Source: Pseudoxanthomonas daejeonensis | Lineage (GTDB): Bacteria > Pseudomonadota > Gammaproteobacteria > Xanthomonadales > Xanthomonadaceae | Assembly: GCF_010093205.1 (NCBI RefSeq) | Contig: NZ_PDWN01000004.1 | Coordinates: forward strand, 62,001 to 126,000 | Length of the DNA stretch: 64,000 nt | Direction: 5' to 3' | In this document: positions 1 through 9,572 of the stretch, one piece after another | How positions within the stretch are numbered: position 1 is the first letter of the stretch | Layout of the letters: each line of letters opens with the position of its first letter | Position numbers and translations under genes: made by a program | The notes under the pieces: generated by a model | What the model saw: only the letters and a program-made list of their open reading frames with translations | Databases searched by the model: none | Told to the model about the DNA's origin: nothing

Positions 1-46
1 GATGCGCTTTGAATAACAAGGCGTCGCGCACGTCGACGGCGTCAGT

Positions 47-70
47 GTCGCGGTCATGCCCGCTCCTACA
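47..70. repeat. GTAG-type REP arm at the end of greB
   Basis: A 24-bp sequence, read on the minus strand as TGTAGGAGCGGGCATG followed by ACCGCGAC, occurs here and is exactly repeated at 4263-4286 (other orientation), 4331-4354 and 63274-63297. The head tetranucleotide GTAG matches the known class of RAYT-associated REP sequences of gammaproteobacteria. The stop codon of greB (TAG, 68-66) lies inside the GTAG head. Any partner arm would be beyond the left edge. Confidence 0.8.
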
Positions 71-578
71 GAGGCGCTGCGCCGTACTCCACCGAGATGA
101 TCGCGAAGCGTGCCGGTCCGCCCGGCAGCTGTGCTTCGACTTCATCGTCGACGCGCTTCTTCAGCAGCGCCCGCGCCAGCGGCGAATCGATGCTGATCCA
201 GCCGGTCGCCGCATCGGTTTCGTCCGGTCCGACGATGCGATAACGGCTCAGGTCGCCGCTGTCGATGCGCTCCAGCTCGATCCACGCTCCGAAGAACACC
301 GCTTCCGGATCGGCTGGGACTTCGTCGACCACGCGAAGGGCGGGCAGGCGTTTGCTCAGGTAGCGTACGCGCCGGTCGATCTCGCCGAGCTGCTTCTTGC
401 GGTAGGTGTATTCGGCGTTCTCCGAGCGGTCGCCCTCGGCTGCCGCTGCCGCCAGTGCCTTGACCACTTCCGGTCGTTTCACCCGCCACAACTCGTCCAG
501 TTCGGCCTTGAGCCGGTCATGGCCGCCGCGCGTGATCAGCGCGGTGCTTTTCTCCGGTGGTGGCCGCCAGCGCGACAT
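66..578 (-). CDS. greB: Transcription elongation factor GreB
   Basis: A 170-residue Gre factor that would enter the RNA polymerase secondary channel and stimulate cleavage of backtracked RNA. The N-terminal coiled coil (about residues 14-85) carries the tip motif GDRSENAEY, with acidic residues D50 and E53 at the catalytic tip. The C-terminal half (about 90-170) fits the FKBP-like domain. The [12 protein letters not shown] and [16 protein letters not shown] segments favour GreB over GreA. The start is the ATG at 578, just before the conserved LITRGG segment; the open frame extends upstream but runs through the neighbouring gene. The preceding NlpE-like gene ends 1 bp away, so the two may be cotranscribed. 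The stop codon lies in a REP sequence. Confidence 0.93.
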   Translation of the reverse strand: MSRWRPPPEKSTALITRGGHDRLKAELDELWRVKRPEVVKALAAAAAEGDRSENAEYTYRKKQLGEIDRRVRYLSKRLPALRVVDEVPADPEAVFFGAWIELERIDSGDLSRYRIVGPDETDAATGWISIDSPLARALLKKRVDDEVEAQLPGGPARFAIISVEYGAAPL

Positions 579-579
579 G

Positions 580-1002
580 TCAGCGTGCCCACGGGGTGGG
601 TTGCGCGCGGTGCAGGCTGCGGCCGCGGGGATCCTCGACCGGTTCGATGCAGCTGCCCTCCGCGAGAACCAGCAGGTCGTCCAGTGCGATGGCGAATTCG
701 CGCGCACCTGCCAGGCCGTCGGGCACCAGCCGCACACAGGTGCCGTTCCACTCCATCGACCAGTCGCCCTGTTCGAGTGGCAGGTCCTCGAGGGTAGTGC
801 GGCAATGCGCCTGCATCGCATAGCGCCGGTCGGGGCCGAGCCGGAGCAGGGCATCGGCGTGGGTGCAGCCTGCGAGCGGCACGCTTCCGAAGAACGTGCC
901 GGACATCGCCGGGAGCTCACGGTCGGCCGCATCCGATGCGAGGGTGCCTGCTGGAAAGACGATCGCCAGCAGCGCCAGCAGGCTGCGCGGGAAAAACATC
1001 AT
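580..1002 (-). CDS. NlpE-like secreted protein
   Basis: A 140-residue exported protein. Residues 1-23 form a signal peptide ([19 protein letters not shown], then LASDA) without a clear lipobox cysteine. The mature part ([19 protein letters not shown], then an [15 protein letters not shown] stretch) resembles the N-terminal domain of the copper-resistance/stress lipoprotein NlpE, with a cysteine in the position typical of that family. The gene starts with two consecutive ATG codons, 1002 or 999. It sits between a HerA-type ATPase gene and greB, all on the minus strand with small gaps. The assignment is a family resemblance; its exact role is unknown. Confidence 0.6.
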   Translation of the reverse strand: MMFFPRSLLALLAIVFPAGTLASDAADRELPAMSGTFFGSVPLAGCTHADALLRLGPDRRYAMQAHCRTTLEDLPLEQGDWSMEWNGTCVRLVPDGLAGAREFAIALDDLLVLAEGSCIEPVEDPRGRSLHRAQPTPWAR

Positions 1003-1025
1003 GGAGACGCTGCTACGCACATGTT

Positions 1026-2537
1026 TCAGCGCTTCTTGCCGCCGAACAGGCCGCCCAGGATCCCGCGCACGATCTGGTTGGTGATGGTGCGCGCGGCCTG
1101 CTTGCTCGACGCTTCGATAACGCCCTGGCGACGGCCGTTGCCGAACAGCACGTCGCTGACGGTCTTGCCGATGCCGCCTTCTTCCTGCGGCTGGGCGCGT
1201 CCGCCGCGCGTGCCGGTGCCACGTGCCGGCGGCGCTTCGGCGGCATCGGCCGCGGCCTGCGCGCGCCCGGCCAGTTTTTCCGCGGCCGATTCGCGATCGA
1301 CTGCCTGGTCGTAGCGGGTGCCGACCGGGCTGCCGGCGCGGACCTGGCTGCGTTCGGTTTCGCTGATCGCACCCATCCGGCAGCGCGGCGGCGCGATTTT
1401 GGTCTGCTGCACGGGCGAGGGCACGCCCTTGTCCTGCAGGGTCGAGACCAGCGCTTCGCCGGTGCCGAGTTTTGAAAGCGTCGCGGCGACATCCAGCTTG
1501 GGATTCGGCACGAAGGTCTCGGCGGCGGTCCTGACCGCCTTCTGGTCGCGCGGGGTATAGGCGCGCAGCGCATGCTGCACGCGGTTGCCGAGCTGGCCGA
1601 GGATGTTGTCCGGCACGTCGTCGGGGAACTGCGAGCAGAAATACACGCCCACGCCCTTGGAGCGGATCAGCCGCACCACCTGTTCGATGCGCTGCTGCAG
1701 CGCGGCCGGCGCGTCGTCGAACAGCAGGTGGGCCTCGTCGAAGATGAAGGCCAGTTTCGGCTTGTCCAGGTCGCCCACCTCGGGCAGGTTCTCGAACAGC
1801 TCCGACAGCAGCCACAGCAGGAAGGTCGCGTACAGGCGCGGCTTGAGCACCAGCTGGTCGGCGGCAAGGATGCCGATCACGCCACGGCCGTCGTGGTTGA
1901 CGCGCATGAGGTCGGCCAGTTCCAGGGCCGGCTCGCCGAAGAAACCTTCGCCACCGTCCTGCGACAGGCGCAGCAGCGCGCGCTGGATCGCCGCGACCGA
2001 CTGCGCGCTGACCAGGCCGTATTCGGTCGACACGGACTTGCGCTCCTCCACGACAAGGGCGAGCAATGCGCGCAGGTCGTCCAGGTCCAGCAGCAGCAGG
2101 CCGCGGTCGTCGGCCAGCTTGAACACGATGTCGAGCACCCCGGACTGGGTGTCGTTGAGTTCGAGGATCCGCCCAAGCAGGGTCGGCCCCATTTCGCTGA
2201 CCGTGGTGCGTACCGGATGTCCGAGCTTGCCGTACAGGTCCCAGAACACCACCGGGCTGGCCTCCGGCGCGTAGCCGGCCACGCCGATTTCCGCGGCGCG
2301 CTGCACCAGCGCATCGCCGCCCTGGCCGGCCACGGCCAGTCCGGCCACGTCGCCCTTCACGTCGGCCATGAACACCGGCACGCCGATCCGCGAGAAGCCT
2401 TCGGCCAGGGTCATCAGGGTCACGGTCTTGCCGGTGCCGGTGGCGCCGGCGACCAGCCCGTGGCGGTTGCCGTACTTCGGCAGCAGGGGGACCGGGATGT
2501 CGTCGGTGATGCCCTTGCCCAGCAGGATCGGGTCCAT
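1026..2537 (-). CDS. HerA/FtsK-like ATPase, DUF853 (YjgR) family
   Basis: A 503-residue cytosolic P-loop ATPase of the DUF853 family, the same length class as E. coli YjgR. Walker A is GATGTGKT at residues 31-38, and Walker B is LAFIFDEAH at about 262-270, followed by sensor-like segments (GVGVYFCSQFPDDVP). The C-terminal region (about 400-503) is basic and rich in Ala and Pro and looks flexible. DUF853 proteins are related to the HerA DNA translocase, but their substrate is not established. The start MDPILLGKG agrees with the family. It is transcribed divergently from the lytic transglycosylase gene. Confidence 0.88.
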   Translation of the reverse strand: MDPILLGKGITDDIPVPLLPKYGNRHGLVAGATGTGKTVTLMTLAEGFSRIGVPVFMADVKGDVAGLAVAGQGGDALVQRAAEIGVAGYAPEASPVVFWDLYGKLGHPVRTTVSEMGPTLLGRILELNDTQSGVLDIVFKLADDRGLLLLDLDDLRALLALVVEERKSVSTEYGLVSAQSVAAIQRALLRLSQDGGEGFFGEPALELADLMRVNHDGRGVIGILAADQLVLKPRLYATFLLWLLSELFENLPEVGDLDKPKLAFIFDEAHLLFDDAPAALQQRIEQVVRLIRSKGVGVYFCSQFPDDVPDNILGQLGNRVQHALRAYTPRDQKAVRTAAETFVPNPKLDVAATLSKLGTGEALVSTLQDKGVPSPVQQTKIAPPRCRMGAISETERSQVRAGSPVGTRYDQAVDRESAAEKLAGRAQAAADAAEAPPARGTGTRGGRAQPQEEGGIGKTVSDVLFGNGRRQGVIEASSKQAARTITNQIVRGILGGLFGGKKR

Positions 2538-2668
2538 TCATGGCCTCTTGGCGGTATTGCGGATCGCGGAGTGGGTTGCCCCGGCGATTCTAGCCGGTGT
2601 GCCGCGGCTTGCCGCCCGGCGCTTCCCACGGCTAACCTGCCGGTCGCTTTCGTCGTACGAAGTCGCTG

Positions 2669-4216
2669 ATGTTCCCCCGCTTTCCGAAATACTGGCCGCT
2701 GGCGGCCCTCCTGCTGGTCTGCGCCAGTCCATCCGCCCTTGCGCAGCGCGTCTCCGCCAAGGACAAGGTCGCGGCCGACGTGCTGGTCCAGCGCATGGCC
2801 ACCGCCGAGCAACGCTACAACAACGCGCTGGTCCTGGCCGCCAATGGCGACGCCAAGGGCGTGACCGAAAGCAATGCCGCGCTCGAGGACATGGAAGATG
2901 TGGTCGACGCCTGCGTGAAGCAGCGCGGCTGCCCGATGTCGGACCTGCTGGCGACCTGGAAGCGGCTGCTCAAGGCCGAGATCGACACCGCCGGCGAGGA
3001 GCTGGACGAGGACCCGGGCGAAGAGGCCCTGCTGGAAGCCGATACCGCGCTGGCGGCCGACATCCCGGAGGCGGCCCGCGCCGCGCGCCTGCTCGGCGAT
3101 GACAATCGCCATGCGTTCGACCGGATGGTGAAGTTCAACCCGGCGATCCAGGCCGGCATCCGCCGCTGGCTGACCGACATGCGCCCGCAGCTGATGGACA
3201 GCTACGAGAACTACCAGGTCATGCGCCACCTGATGTGGCCGGAGTTCGAGCGACGCGGGCTGCCGGAGGCGCTGCTGTTCGGGATCATGGCCAAGGAATC
3301 CAACGGCCGCGTGCATGCGGTTTCGCGCGCAGGCGCGGCCGGGCCGATGCAGTTCATGCCCGCCACTGGTCGCCGCTTCGGCCTCGGTCCCGACGACAGC
3401 GGCTTCGACAGCCGCTATGACCCGCGCAGCGCGGCCATGGCCAGCGCCGCCTACCTGAACGAGCGGCTGCGCCAGCTCAACAACGACATGGAGCTCTCGC
3501 TGGCCGGCTACAACGGCGGCGAAGGCCGCGCCTTGCGCGTGCACCGCCAAAGCGGCGGCACCGGTTTCTGGGACGCGTCGGTCTACGGCCAGTTCCCGGC
3601 CGAGACCCGCGACTACGTGCCAATGGTCATCGCCGCGGCCTGGATCTACCTGCACCCGCGCCAGTACGGGGTCAGCTTCCCCAAGGTCGACGCGCATCCG
3701 GCAACGTTCAAGCTGGCGCGGCCGGCGAGCATCTACGAGCTGACCATCTGCCTGGGCAACCACGGCAACCGCGACGGCTACATGCGCACCTTGCGCAACC
3801 TCAATCCGCGCTACGAGGCCGAGAGCTGGATCCCGGCCGGCACCACGCTCAACGCCACCACCCGCGTCGCTGGCCTGTACGCACGCCATTGCAGCGGCGG
3901 TGCCCGCACGGATCTGGCGCGTGCGCTGGTCACCGCCGACGTCAATGCCGCGATCGTCAGCGATACGCGATCGGGCAATGTCGCCGTAGGCGAAGTGGTG
4001 CCGTTGCCGGGCGATGCCGCGTTTGTGCCGGCGCCGGTTCCGGCGGCGAAGCCGAAAGCGCGCACCCATCGCGTCGCCAAGGGCGACACCCTGGGCCGCA
4101 TCGCCCAGCGTTACGGCTGCGAAGTGAAAACCCTGGCGCGCGCCAACGGGCTCAAGGCGCCGGGCTACAGCGTCCGCCAGGGCCAGCAGATCCGGCTCGA
4201 GGGTTGCAGCCGGTAA
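2669..4216 (+). CDS. mltD: Lytic transglycosylase with LysM domain (MltD type)
   Basis: A 515-residue periplasmic murein lytic transglycosylase. Residues 1-25 are a signal peptide (LAALLLVCASPSALA) with no lipobox, unlike E. coli MltD. The SLT domain covers about 190-330: catalytic glutamate E210 in MAKESNG, the GAAGPMQFMPATGRRFG segment at about 222-238, and AGYNGGEGR at 279-287. One LysM repeat (about 466-511, HRVAKGDTLGRIAQRYG) ends the protein and should bind peptidoglycan. E. coli MltD carries two LysM repeats, so this one is shorter at the end. It lies alone, divergent from the DUF853 gene, with a REP pair 46 bp downstream. Confidence 0.9.
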   Translation: MFPRFPKYWPLAALLLVCASPSALAQRVSAKDKVAADVLVQRMATAEQRYNNALVLAANGDAKGVTESNAALEDMEDVVDACVKQRGCPMSDLLATWKRLLKAEIDTAGEELDEDPGEEALLEADTALAADIPEAARAARLLGDDNRHAFDRMVKFNPAIQAGIRRWLTDMRPQLMDSYENYQVMRHLMWPEFERRGLPEALLFGIMAKESNGRVHAVSRAGAAGPMQFMPATGRRFGLGPDDSGFDSRYDPRSAAMASAAYLNERLRQLNNDMELSLAGYNGGEGRALRVHRQSGGTGFWDASVYGQFPAETRDYVPMVIAAAWIYLHPRQYGVSFPKVDAHPATFKLARPASIYELTICLGNHGNRDGYMRTLRNLNPRYEAESWIPAGTTLNATTRVAGLYARHCSGGARTDLARALVTADVNAAIVSDTRSGNVAVGEVVPLPGDAAFVPAPVPAAKPKARTHRVAKGDTLGRIAQRYGCEVKTLARANGLKAPGYSVRQGQQIRLEGCSR

Positions 4217-4570
4217 GCGGACGTCGCTGGCCAGCCTTTCGCGCCGGGCTCTGCCTGTGTTCTGTAGGAGCGGGCATGACCGCGACCCGACGACGTCGGG
4301 TGGCGACGCCCGGCATTCAGAGGATGTGGTGTCGCGGTCATGCCCGCTCCTACAAGGATCAAGAGCGTGCAGGACGCCAGCGCAGCGGCTGCGTGCGAGG
4401 CCTGACGCGCCGCGGACGGGTGCAGGACGTATGCGGTTGGAAAGCCTGCGGAACACGGTCCACGGAGGCGGCGCGCAGTACGCGGCGCTGGGGCGAGCCT
4501 CGCTGACGCGCGATATCGCACAGGCGGGTAGGGTCGTGTAGCGCCCGCAGGCGCCGCCAGTAGCCGTTGC
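4217..4570. other. Gene-free stretch between mltD and psd
   Basis: This 354-bp stretch between two convergent genes holds the REP pair at 4263-4354. In the remaining part (4355-4570) I see no coding sequence with a believable start and no clear terminator or other element. Confidence 0.6.
4263..4354. repeat. REP inverted pair (REPIN-like)
   Basis: Two copies of the 24-bp REP head face each other as perfect inverted repeats, 4263-4286 and 4331-4354, 44 bp apart. Inside the left unit, CCCGAC and GTCGGG (4286-4291 and 4295-4300) form a 6-bp hairpin with a 3-nt loop, as usual for REPs. The arrangement (GTAG at both outer ends, palindromes inside) matches REP doublets mobilised by REP-associated tyrosine transposases. 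It lies between the convergent mltD and psd genes. Confidence 0.85.
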
Positions 4571-5419
4571 TCAGCTTCGACGGTGCGCCAGCGCCTGGCC
4601 CAGGCGCACCGGTGATTCGGCGGCAAGCCCCGGCGCCAGCGTCGCTGCACCCGGCGGCAGCAGCACGATGACCGTCGAGCCGTAGTTGAAGCGCGCCATC
4701 TCGGCGAAACGCTCCAGCACGATGCCCTTGCCACGCCAGTCCTTGCGCGTGATGTCGTCGCCGTAGGCCGGGATCTCCTCACCGCTCCACACCGTTTCCA
4801 CGCCCGATACCAGCAGCGCACCGACCATCACCGAGGCCATCGGCCCGAAGTCGGTGTCGAAGTGGCAGACCAGCCGCTCGTTGCGCGCGAACAGTCGTGG
4901 CACCTTGCGGACCGCGGCCGGGCCGACGCTGAACAGCCGGCCGGGCACGTGCACGGTCTCGCGCAGGGTGCCTGTCCAGGGCATGTGCACGCGGTGGTAG
5001 TCGCGCGGCGACAGGTAGACGGTTGCGAAGCTGCCGCCGGCGAATACCCGCGCCGCTTCGCTGTCGCCGAGCAGTTCGGCCGCCGTGAACGACTGACCCT
5101 TGGCCTGGAAGATGCGGCCGTCGGCCTCGATCGCGCCGAGCTGGCTGATCCGCCCGTCGGCGGGCATCAGCAGCGCACGCGGATCCGGGTCGGGCGTGCG
5201 CGCGCCGGGCTTCAGCGCACGGGTGAAGAAAGCATTGAAGCTGGCGTACGACGCTGGATCCGGGTTGGCGGCCTCGGCCAGGTCGACATCGAAATTGCGC
5301 AGCACCGTGTCGATGAAGCGCTGCTTGAGCCAGGGGTTTTCCGAGTAGGCGGCGCTGCGCGCGATCGAGGACAGCAGCCGGTGCGGCAGCACCCAGCTCA
5401 GCGTGGTGGCCAGGCTCAC
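4571..5419 (-). CDS. psd: Phosphatidylserine decarboxylase proenzyme
   Basis: A 282-residue inner-membrane enzyme that decarboxylates phosphatidylserine to phosphatidylethanolamine. The self-cleavage site is GST at residues 247-249 (FNYGSTVIV), so S248 would become the pyruvoyl group of the short alpha chain. The protease-triad residues are visible: D88 in PADGR, H142/H145 in YHRVHMP, and S248. The start is the GTG at 5419, which overlaps the TGA stop of sco1 (5418-5416) as GTGA; the longer open frame upstream only covers sco1 in another frame. Translational coupling with sco1 is likely. Confidence 0.93.
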   Translation of the reverse strand: MSLATTLSWVLPHRLLSSIARSAAYSENPWLKQRFIDTVLRNFDVDLAEAANPDPASYASFNAFFTRALKPGARTPDPDPRALLMPADGRISQLGAIEADGRIFQAKGQSFTAAELLGDSEAARVFAGGSFATVYLSPRDYHRVHMPWTGTLRETVHVPGRLFSVGPAAVRKVPRLFARNERLVCHFDTDFGPMASVMVGALLVSGVETVWSGEEIPAYGDDITRKDWRGKGIVLERFAEMARFNYGSTVIVLLPPGAATLAPGLAAESPVRLGQALAHRRS

Positions 5420-6069
5420 GGCGCGCGGTCCGCGGCAGTCAGCAGGGCCAGGTCGCTGGCGATGGCCTGCGGCTGGAACGGCGGGCGGATCAGCCCGGCC
5501 AGGCGGCCCTGCGGATCGAGCACCGCGATGTTCGCCGAGTGGTCCACGCTGTAGTCCTGCGGGTTCTGTTCGAAGTTCTTGCCCGGCACCTTCATGAAGA
5601 CGAAGCCGACGGAGGTGGCGAACTTCTCCAGCGCGGGCACGTCGGCGGTGGCGGCCAGCGTATCCGGGTGGAAGGCGTGGGCGTACTCGCCGGTCTTGCC
5701 GGGCGTGTCGCGGTCGGGGTCCACCGACACGAACAGCACGCGCGGGCGGGTGGATTCGGGCAACGCTTGCCACTGCTTCTGCGCCTGCGCCAGCTCCGCC
5801 AGGGTCGTGGGGCAAACGTCCGGGCAGAAGGTGAAACCCAGGAACACCAGGGTCCAGTGCCCGGCCAGTTCGCCGGCGACCAGCGGGGTGCCATCGGACT
5901 GGCGCAGGTTGAAGGCCGGCAGGTCCCGCGGCTGCGGAAGCAGGGTCACGGCCTGCAGCGCCGGCGCGGCCGGAGCGGTGTCGCCGCCGAGGAAATGGCG
6001 CGCGGCCAGCAGCCCCAGGCCGGCGGCCAGCGCGGCGACCAGGATGTAGCCGAAGGTGCGGTTGAACAT
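5416..6069 (-). CDS. SCO1/SenC copper chaperone
   Basis: A 217-residue membrane-anchored thioredoxin-fold protein of the SCO1/SenC/PrrC family, which delivers copper to or keeps reduced the CuA site of cytochrome oxidase. An N-terminal anchor is at about 7-24. The copper ligands are present: C82 and C86 in FCPDVCP and H177 in SVDHSAN. It is followed directly by psd with a 4-bp overlap. No cytochrome oxidase gene is in the window. Divergent from prmB across 132 bp. Confidence 0.92.
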   Translation of the reverse strand: MFNRTFGYILVAALAAGLGLLAARHFLGGDTAPAAPALQAVTLLPQPRDLPAFNLRQSDGTPLVAGELAGHWTLVFLGFTFCPDVCPTTLAELAQAQKQWQALPESTRPRVLFVSVDPDRDTPGKTGEYAHAFHPDTLAATADVPALEKFATSVGFVFMKVPGKNFEQNPQDYSVDHSANIAVLDPQGRLAGLIRPPFQPQAIASDLALLTAADRAP

Positions 6070-6154
6070 GCGGAAGGCGTCCGGAAGCGGCTTTCGGGCC
6101 AGCCATGATACGTGCGGCAGCGGCGGGCAGGGCCGTCGTTGCCGGCCGATGGCC

Positions 6155-6160
6155 TATAAT
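6155..6160 (+). promoter_or_regulatory. Probable -10 element of prmB
   Basis: A perfect TATAAT stands in a GC-rich gap 42 bp before the prmB start. No good -35 box is seen at 17 bp, which is common in very GC-rich genomes. Confidence 0.5.
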
Positions 6161-6201
6161 CGCGGCCCGTTTCCGAACCAGCCGCCTGCGCGGCGCGCGC
6201 C

Positions 6202-7131
6202 ATGACCGCAGATCCGGCTGCCGAGCTGCACACGATCATCGACCTGATCCGCTACGGCGGCAGCCGCTTCAACGAAGCCGGGCTGACCTTCGGCCACAGC
6301 TACGACAACGCGATGGACGAGGCGACCCAGCTGGTCCTGCATGCGCTGCACCTGCCGCACGACCTGAGCCCGGTCTACGGCCAGTCGCGGCTGACCACCC
6401 GGGAAAAGCACAGGATCCTGGCCCTGTTCCAGCGCCGCATCGACGAGCGCGTGCCGGCCGCCTACCTGGCGGGCGAGGCGTGGTTCGCCGGCCTCAACTT
6501 CAAGAGCGACGCGCGCGCACTGGTGCCGCGCTCGCCGATCGCCGAGCTGATCGAAGGCGGCTTCGAGCCCTGGCTGGGCGGTCGCGAGGTGCGCCGCGCG
6601 CTGGACCTGTGCACCGGCTCGGGCTGTATCGCCATCGCCATGGGCCACTACAACCCGGACTGGCAGGTCGACGGCGTGGACATCAGCGACGACGCGCTGG
6701 CCCTGGCCGGTGAGAACAAGGCGCGCCTGCACGCCGACAACGTCACCCTGCTCAAGTCCGACCTGTTCGCCGGCCTGACCGGGCGCCACTACGAGCTGAT
6801 CGTCACCAATCCGCCGTACGTCACCGACGACGAGACCGACGCGTTGCCGAAGGAATACTCGTACGAACCGGAGCTGGGCCTGCGCGCCGGTCCGGATGGC
6901 CTGGACCTGGTGCTGAAGATCCTGCGCGACGCGCCGCTGCACCTGTCGCAGGACGGCCTGCTGATCTGCGAAGTCGGCGAGTCCGAGCAGCACCTGGTCA
7001 AGCTGCTGCCCGAGCTGGACCTGGCCTGGATCGAATTCAAGGTCGGGCAGATGGGCATCTTCGCAGTCGAGTGCCGCGAGCTGATCACGCACAACGCGCG
7101 CATCGCCGAGCTGGCCGCGCAGCGGAGATGA
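6202..7131 (+). CDS. prmB: Ribosomal protein L3 N5-glutamine methyltransferase
   Basis: A 309-residue SAM-dependent methyltransferase that methylates a glutamine of ribosomal protein L3. The SAM-binding loop is DLCTGSGCI (135-143), and the catalytic NPPY motif is at 203-206, as in the HemK/PrmC superfamily. Length and the N-terminal segment ([20 protein letters not shown]) point to PrmB rather than to the release-factor enzyme PrmC. It is followed by aroC, a common arrangement in gammaproteobacteria. Confidence 0.93.
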   Translation: MTADPAAELHTIIDLIRYGGSRFNEAGLTFGHSYDNAMDEATQLVLHALHLPHDLSPVYGQSRLTTREKHRILALFQRRIDERVPAAYLAGEAWFAGLNFKSDARALVPRSPIAELIEGGFEPWLGGREVRRALDLCTGSGCIAIAMGHYNPDWQVDGVDISDDALALAGENKARLHADNVTLLKSDLFAGLTGRHYELIVTNPPYVTDDETDALPKEYSYEPELGLRAGPDGLDLVLKILRDAPLHLSQDGLLICEVGESEQHLVKLLPELDLAWIEFKVGQMGIFAVECRELITHNARIAELAAQRR

Positions 7132-7271
7132 CGGCGCATCCGCGCGTGCGCTGAACACGTGCGACCGTTACCGCGGCAACGTTTCCGGCCACGCTGCCGC
7201 ACTGCAGCAGGCAGCGCCGAATATGCGATCCTTGCCCGTCTCCCCACCGGTTCCCCCCGCGGAGCGGCGCC

Positions 7272-8387
7272 TTGAGCAGCAACACCTTCGGCAAACTGTT
7301 GTCGGTCACCACCTTCGGCGAATCGCATGGGCCGGCCATCGGCTGCGTCGTCGACGGCTGCCCGCCGGGCCTGGAGCTCGCAGCGGAGGAGTTCGCGCAC
7401 GACCTGCAACGCCGCGCCACCGGCAAGTCGCGCCACACCTCGGCGCGACGCGAAGCCGACGAGGTCGAGATCCTTTCCGGCGTGTACGAGGGCCGCACCA
7501 CCGGCACGCCGATCGCGCTGCTGGTCCGCAACACGGATGCGCGCAGCAAGGACTACGCAGACATCGCCGCGCAGTTCCGCCCGGGCCACGCCGACTACAG
7601 CTACTGGCAGAAGTACGGCATCCGCGATCCGCGTGGCGGCGGGCGCAGCTCGGCGCGCGAGACCACCATGCGCGTGGCCGCCGCGGTGATCGCCAAGAAG
7701 TGGCTGCAGCAGCGCCATGGCGTCAGCGTGCGTGGATTCCTCGCCCAGATCGGCGAGGTGAAGCCGGGTGGCTTCGACTGGAGCGCGGTGGAGGACAATC
7801 CGTTCTTCTGGCCGCATGCGCCGCAGGTGCCGGAACTCGAAAGCTACATGGACGCCCTGCGCAAGTCCGGCGATTCGGTCGGTGCGCGCGTGACCGTGGT
7901 TGCCGACGGCGTGCCGCCGGGCTGGGGCGAGCCGATCTACGGCAAGCTCGATGGTGAGCTCGCCTCGGCGCTGATGAGCATCAACGCGGTCAAGGGCGTG
8001 GAGATCGGCGACGGCTTCGACGTGGTCGCGCAGAAGGGAACTCATCATCGCGACCTGATCGCGCCGGACGGGTTCGCCAGCAACCATGCCGGCGGCATCC
8101 TCGGCGGCATCTCCACCGGGCAGCAGGTGGTGGCGTCCATCGCGCTCAAGCCGACCTCCAGCCTGCGCCTGCCCGGTCCGACGGTCGACGTGAACGGCAA
8201 TCCTGTCGAGGTGGTCACCACCGGTCGCCATGATCCCTGTGTCGGTATCCGCGCCACGCCCATCGCCGAGGCGATGGTCGCGCTGGTGCTGATGGACCAG
8301 GCGCTGCGCCATCGCGCCCAGTGCGGCGATGTCGGCACGATCACGCCGCGCATCCCGGCCGGTCCTGGCCTGGGCGAAGCGGAATAG
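7272..8387 (+). CDS. aroC: Chorismate synthase
   Basis: A 371-residue flavin-dependent enzyme that converts 5-enolpyruvylshikimate-3-phosphate to chorismate, the last step of the shikimate pathway. Family signatures are [12 protein letters not shown] near the N-terminus, the GRSSARETT segment at about 126-134 and the [16 protein letters not shown] segment. Translation starts at a TTG (7272), supported by GGAG at 7261-7264 with 7-nt spacing and by the family's conserved N-terminus (SNTFGKL). Chorismate feeds the trp genes 5 kb downstream. The next gene starts 5 bp after the stop. Confidence 0.96.
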   Translation: MSSNTFGKLLSVTTFGESHGPAIGCVVDGCPPGLELAAEEFAHDLQRRATGKSRHTSARREADEVEILSGVYEGRTTGTPIALLVRNTDARSKDYADIAAQFRPGHADYSYWQKYGIRDPRGGGRSSARETTMRVAAAVIAKKWLQQRHGVSVRGFLAQIGEVKPGGFDWSAVEDNPFFWPHAPQVPELESYMDALRKSGDSVGARVTVVADGVPPGWGEPIYGKLDGELASALMSINAVKGVEIGDGFDVVAQKGTHHRDLIAPDGFASNHAGGILGGISTGQQVVASIALKPTSSLRLPGPTVDVNGNPVEVVTTGRHDPCVGIRATPIAEAMVALVLMDQALRHRAQCGDVGTITPRIPAGPGLGEAE

Positions 8388-8392
8388 GGACC

Positions 8393-9445
8393 ATGTCCGG
8401 CGACCGTCCACGCGTGTGGGTTTCGCAGCCGCTGTTCGACGATATCGTCGGCCAGCTGGCGGCCCATTGCGACGTGAATGCAGCGACCGCGGTGCGCCAA
8501 TATGACGCGGCCGCGATCGCCGCCGCGCTGCGCGGCGCCGATGGCGCACTGGTCACGCTCAACGAACGCATCGGCGCGGATGAGCTTGCCGGTGCCCCCC
8601 GGTTGCGCGCGGTCGCCAACGTCGGTGTCGGCTACAACAACCTCGATATCGCCGCGCTGGACGCGCGCGGGGTGATCGCCACAAACACGCCGGATGTCCT
8701 CACCGAAACCACCGCCGACCTGGGCTTCGCCCTGCTGATGGCGGCCGCGCGCCGGATCACCGAATCGGAGCGCTGGCTGCGCGAGGGCCGCTGGGGCCAG
8801 TGGTCGTTCTCGACCATGCTGGGCGCCGACATCCATGGCAGCACGCTGGGCATCCTGGGCATGGGCCGGATCGGGCAGGGCATCGCCCGGCGCGGCCACC
8901 ATGGCTTCGGCATGGATGTGCTGTACCACAACCGCTCGCGCCTGCCCGCCGGCGTCGAACGCGAAACGGGTGCGCGCTGCGTCGACTTCGACGCGCTGCT
9001 CGCCCGGGCCGACCACCTGGTGCTGGTGCTGCCGTACTCGCAGGCGTCGCACCACATCATCGATGCGGCGGCGCTGGCGAAGATGAAGCCCACCGCCACG
9101 CTGGTGAACATTGCCCGTGGCGGCCTGGTCGACGAACTGGCCCTGGCTGATGCGCTGGCGAACGGTCGCCTCGCCGCGGCCGGGCTGGACGTCTACGAAG
9201 GCGAGCCGGACGTACGCCCCGAGCTGCTGGCTTTGCGCAACGTGGTGCTGACCCCGCACATCGGCAGTGCCTCGCTGGCCACGCGCCGGGCGATGGTGCA
9301 GTTGGCCGTGGACAACCTGCTGGCCGCACTGGGCTTCGGCCCGCAGGCCGGTCATCCGCCGACTCCGGTCACCGCCAGGACCACCGCGAAAGCCGCCACT
9401 GCCGACATTACCGGCGCGGTCAAAACCGCGAACGGCAAACGGTAG
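8393..9445 (+). CDS. D-2-hydroxyacid dehydrogenase (glyoxylate/hydroxypyruvate reductase type)
   Basis: A 350-residue NAD(P)-dependent dehydrogenase of the GhrB/glyoxylate reductase group. It shows the Rossmann motif GMGRIG (156-161) and the catalytic residues R242 (NIARGG), E271 (YEGEPDV) and H289 (LTPHIGSAS). The C-terminus has an Ala/Thr/Lys-rich tail of about 20 residues beyond the usual domain. The start is the ATG at 8393, 5 bp after aroC; the upstream extension would overlap aroC. The exact substrate cannot be read from the sequence; glyoxylate or hydroxypyruvate is the likely one. Confidence 0.88.
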   Translation: MSGDRPRVWVSQPLFDDIVGQLAAHCDVNAATAVRQYDAAAIAAALRGADGALVTLNERIGADELAGAPRLRAVANVGVGYNNLDIAALDARGVIATNTPDVLTETTADLGFALLMAAARRITESERWLREGRWGQWSFSTMLGADIHGSTLGILGMGRIGQGIARRGHHGFGMDVLYHNRSRLPAGVERETGARCVDFDALLARADHLVLVLPYSQASHHIIDAAALAKMKPTATLVNIARGGLVDELALADALANGRLAAAGLDVYEGEPDVRPELLALRNVVLTPHIGSASLATRRAMVQLAVDNLLAALGFGPQAGHPPTPVTARTTAKAATADITGAVKTANGKR

Positions 9446-9572
9446 GGAACCACCCAGGCGCTCGACGGGATCGGGCAGCACCCGGGACGAGGTTCCCCGA
9501 ATCCGGCACGCACGCGCATCGCGCGACATCGCATCCATTCAATCCCAGACAGAACACAAAACGAGAACATCC

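Noticed and set aside
2420-4456. 678-codon minus-strand open frame over mltD
   Set aside because: It is antisense to a clear lytic transglycosylase gene and shows only the low-complexity composition expected from GC-rich codons read in reverse.
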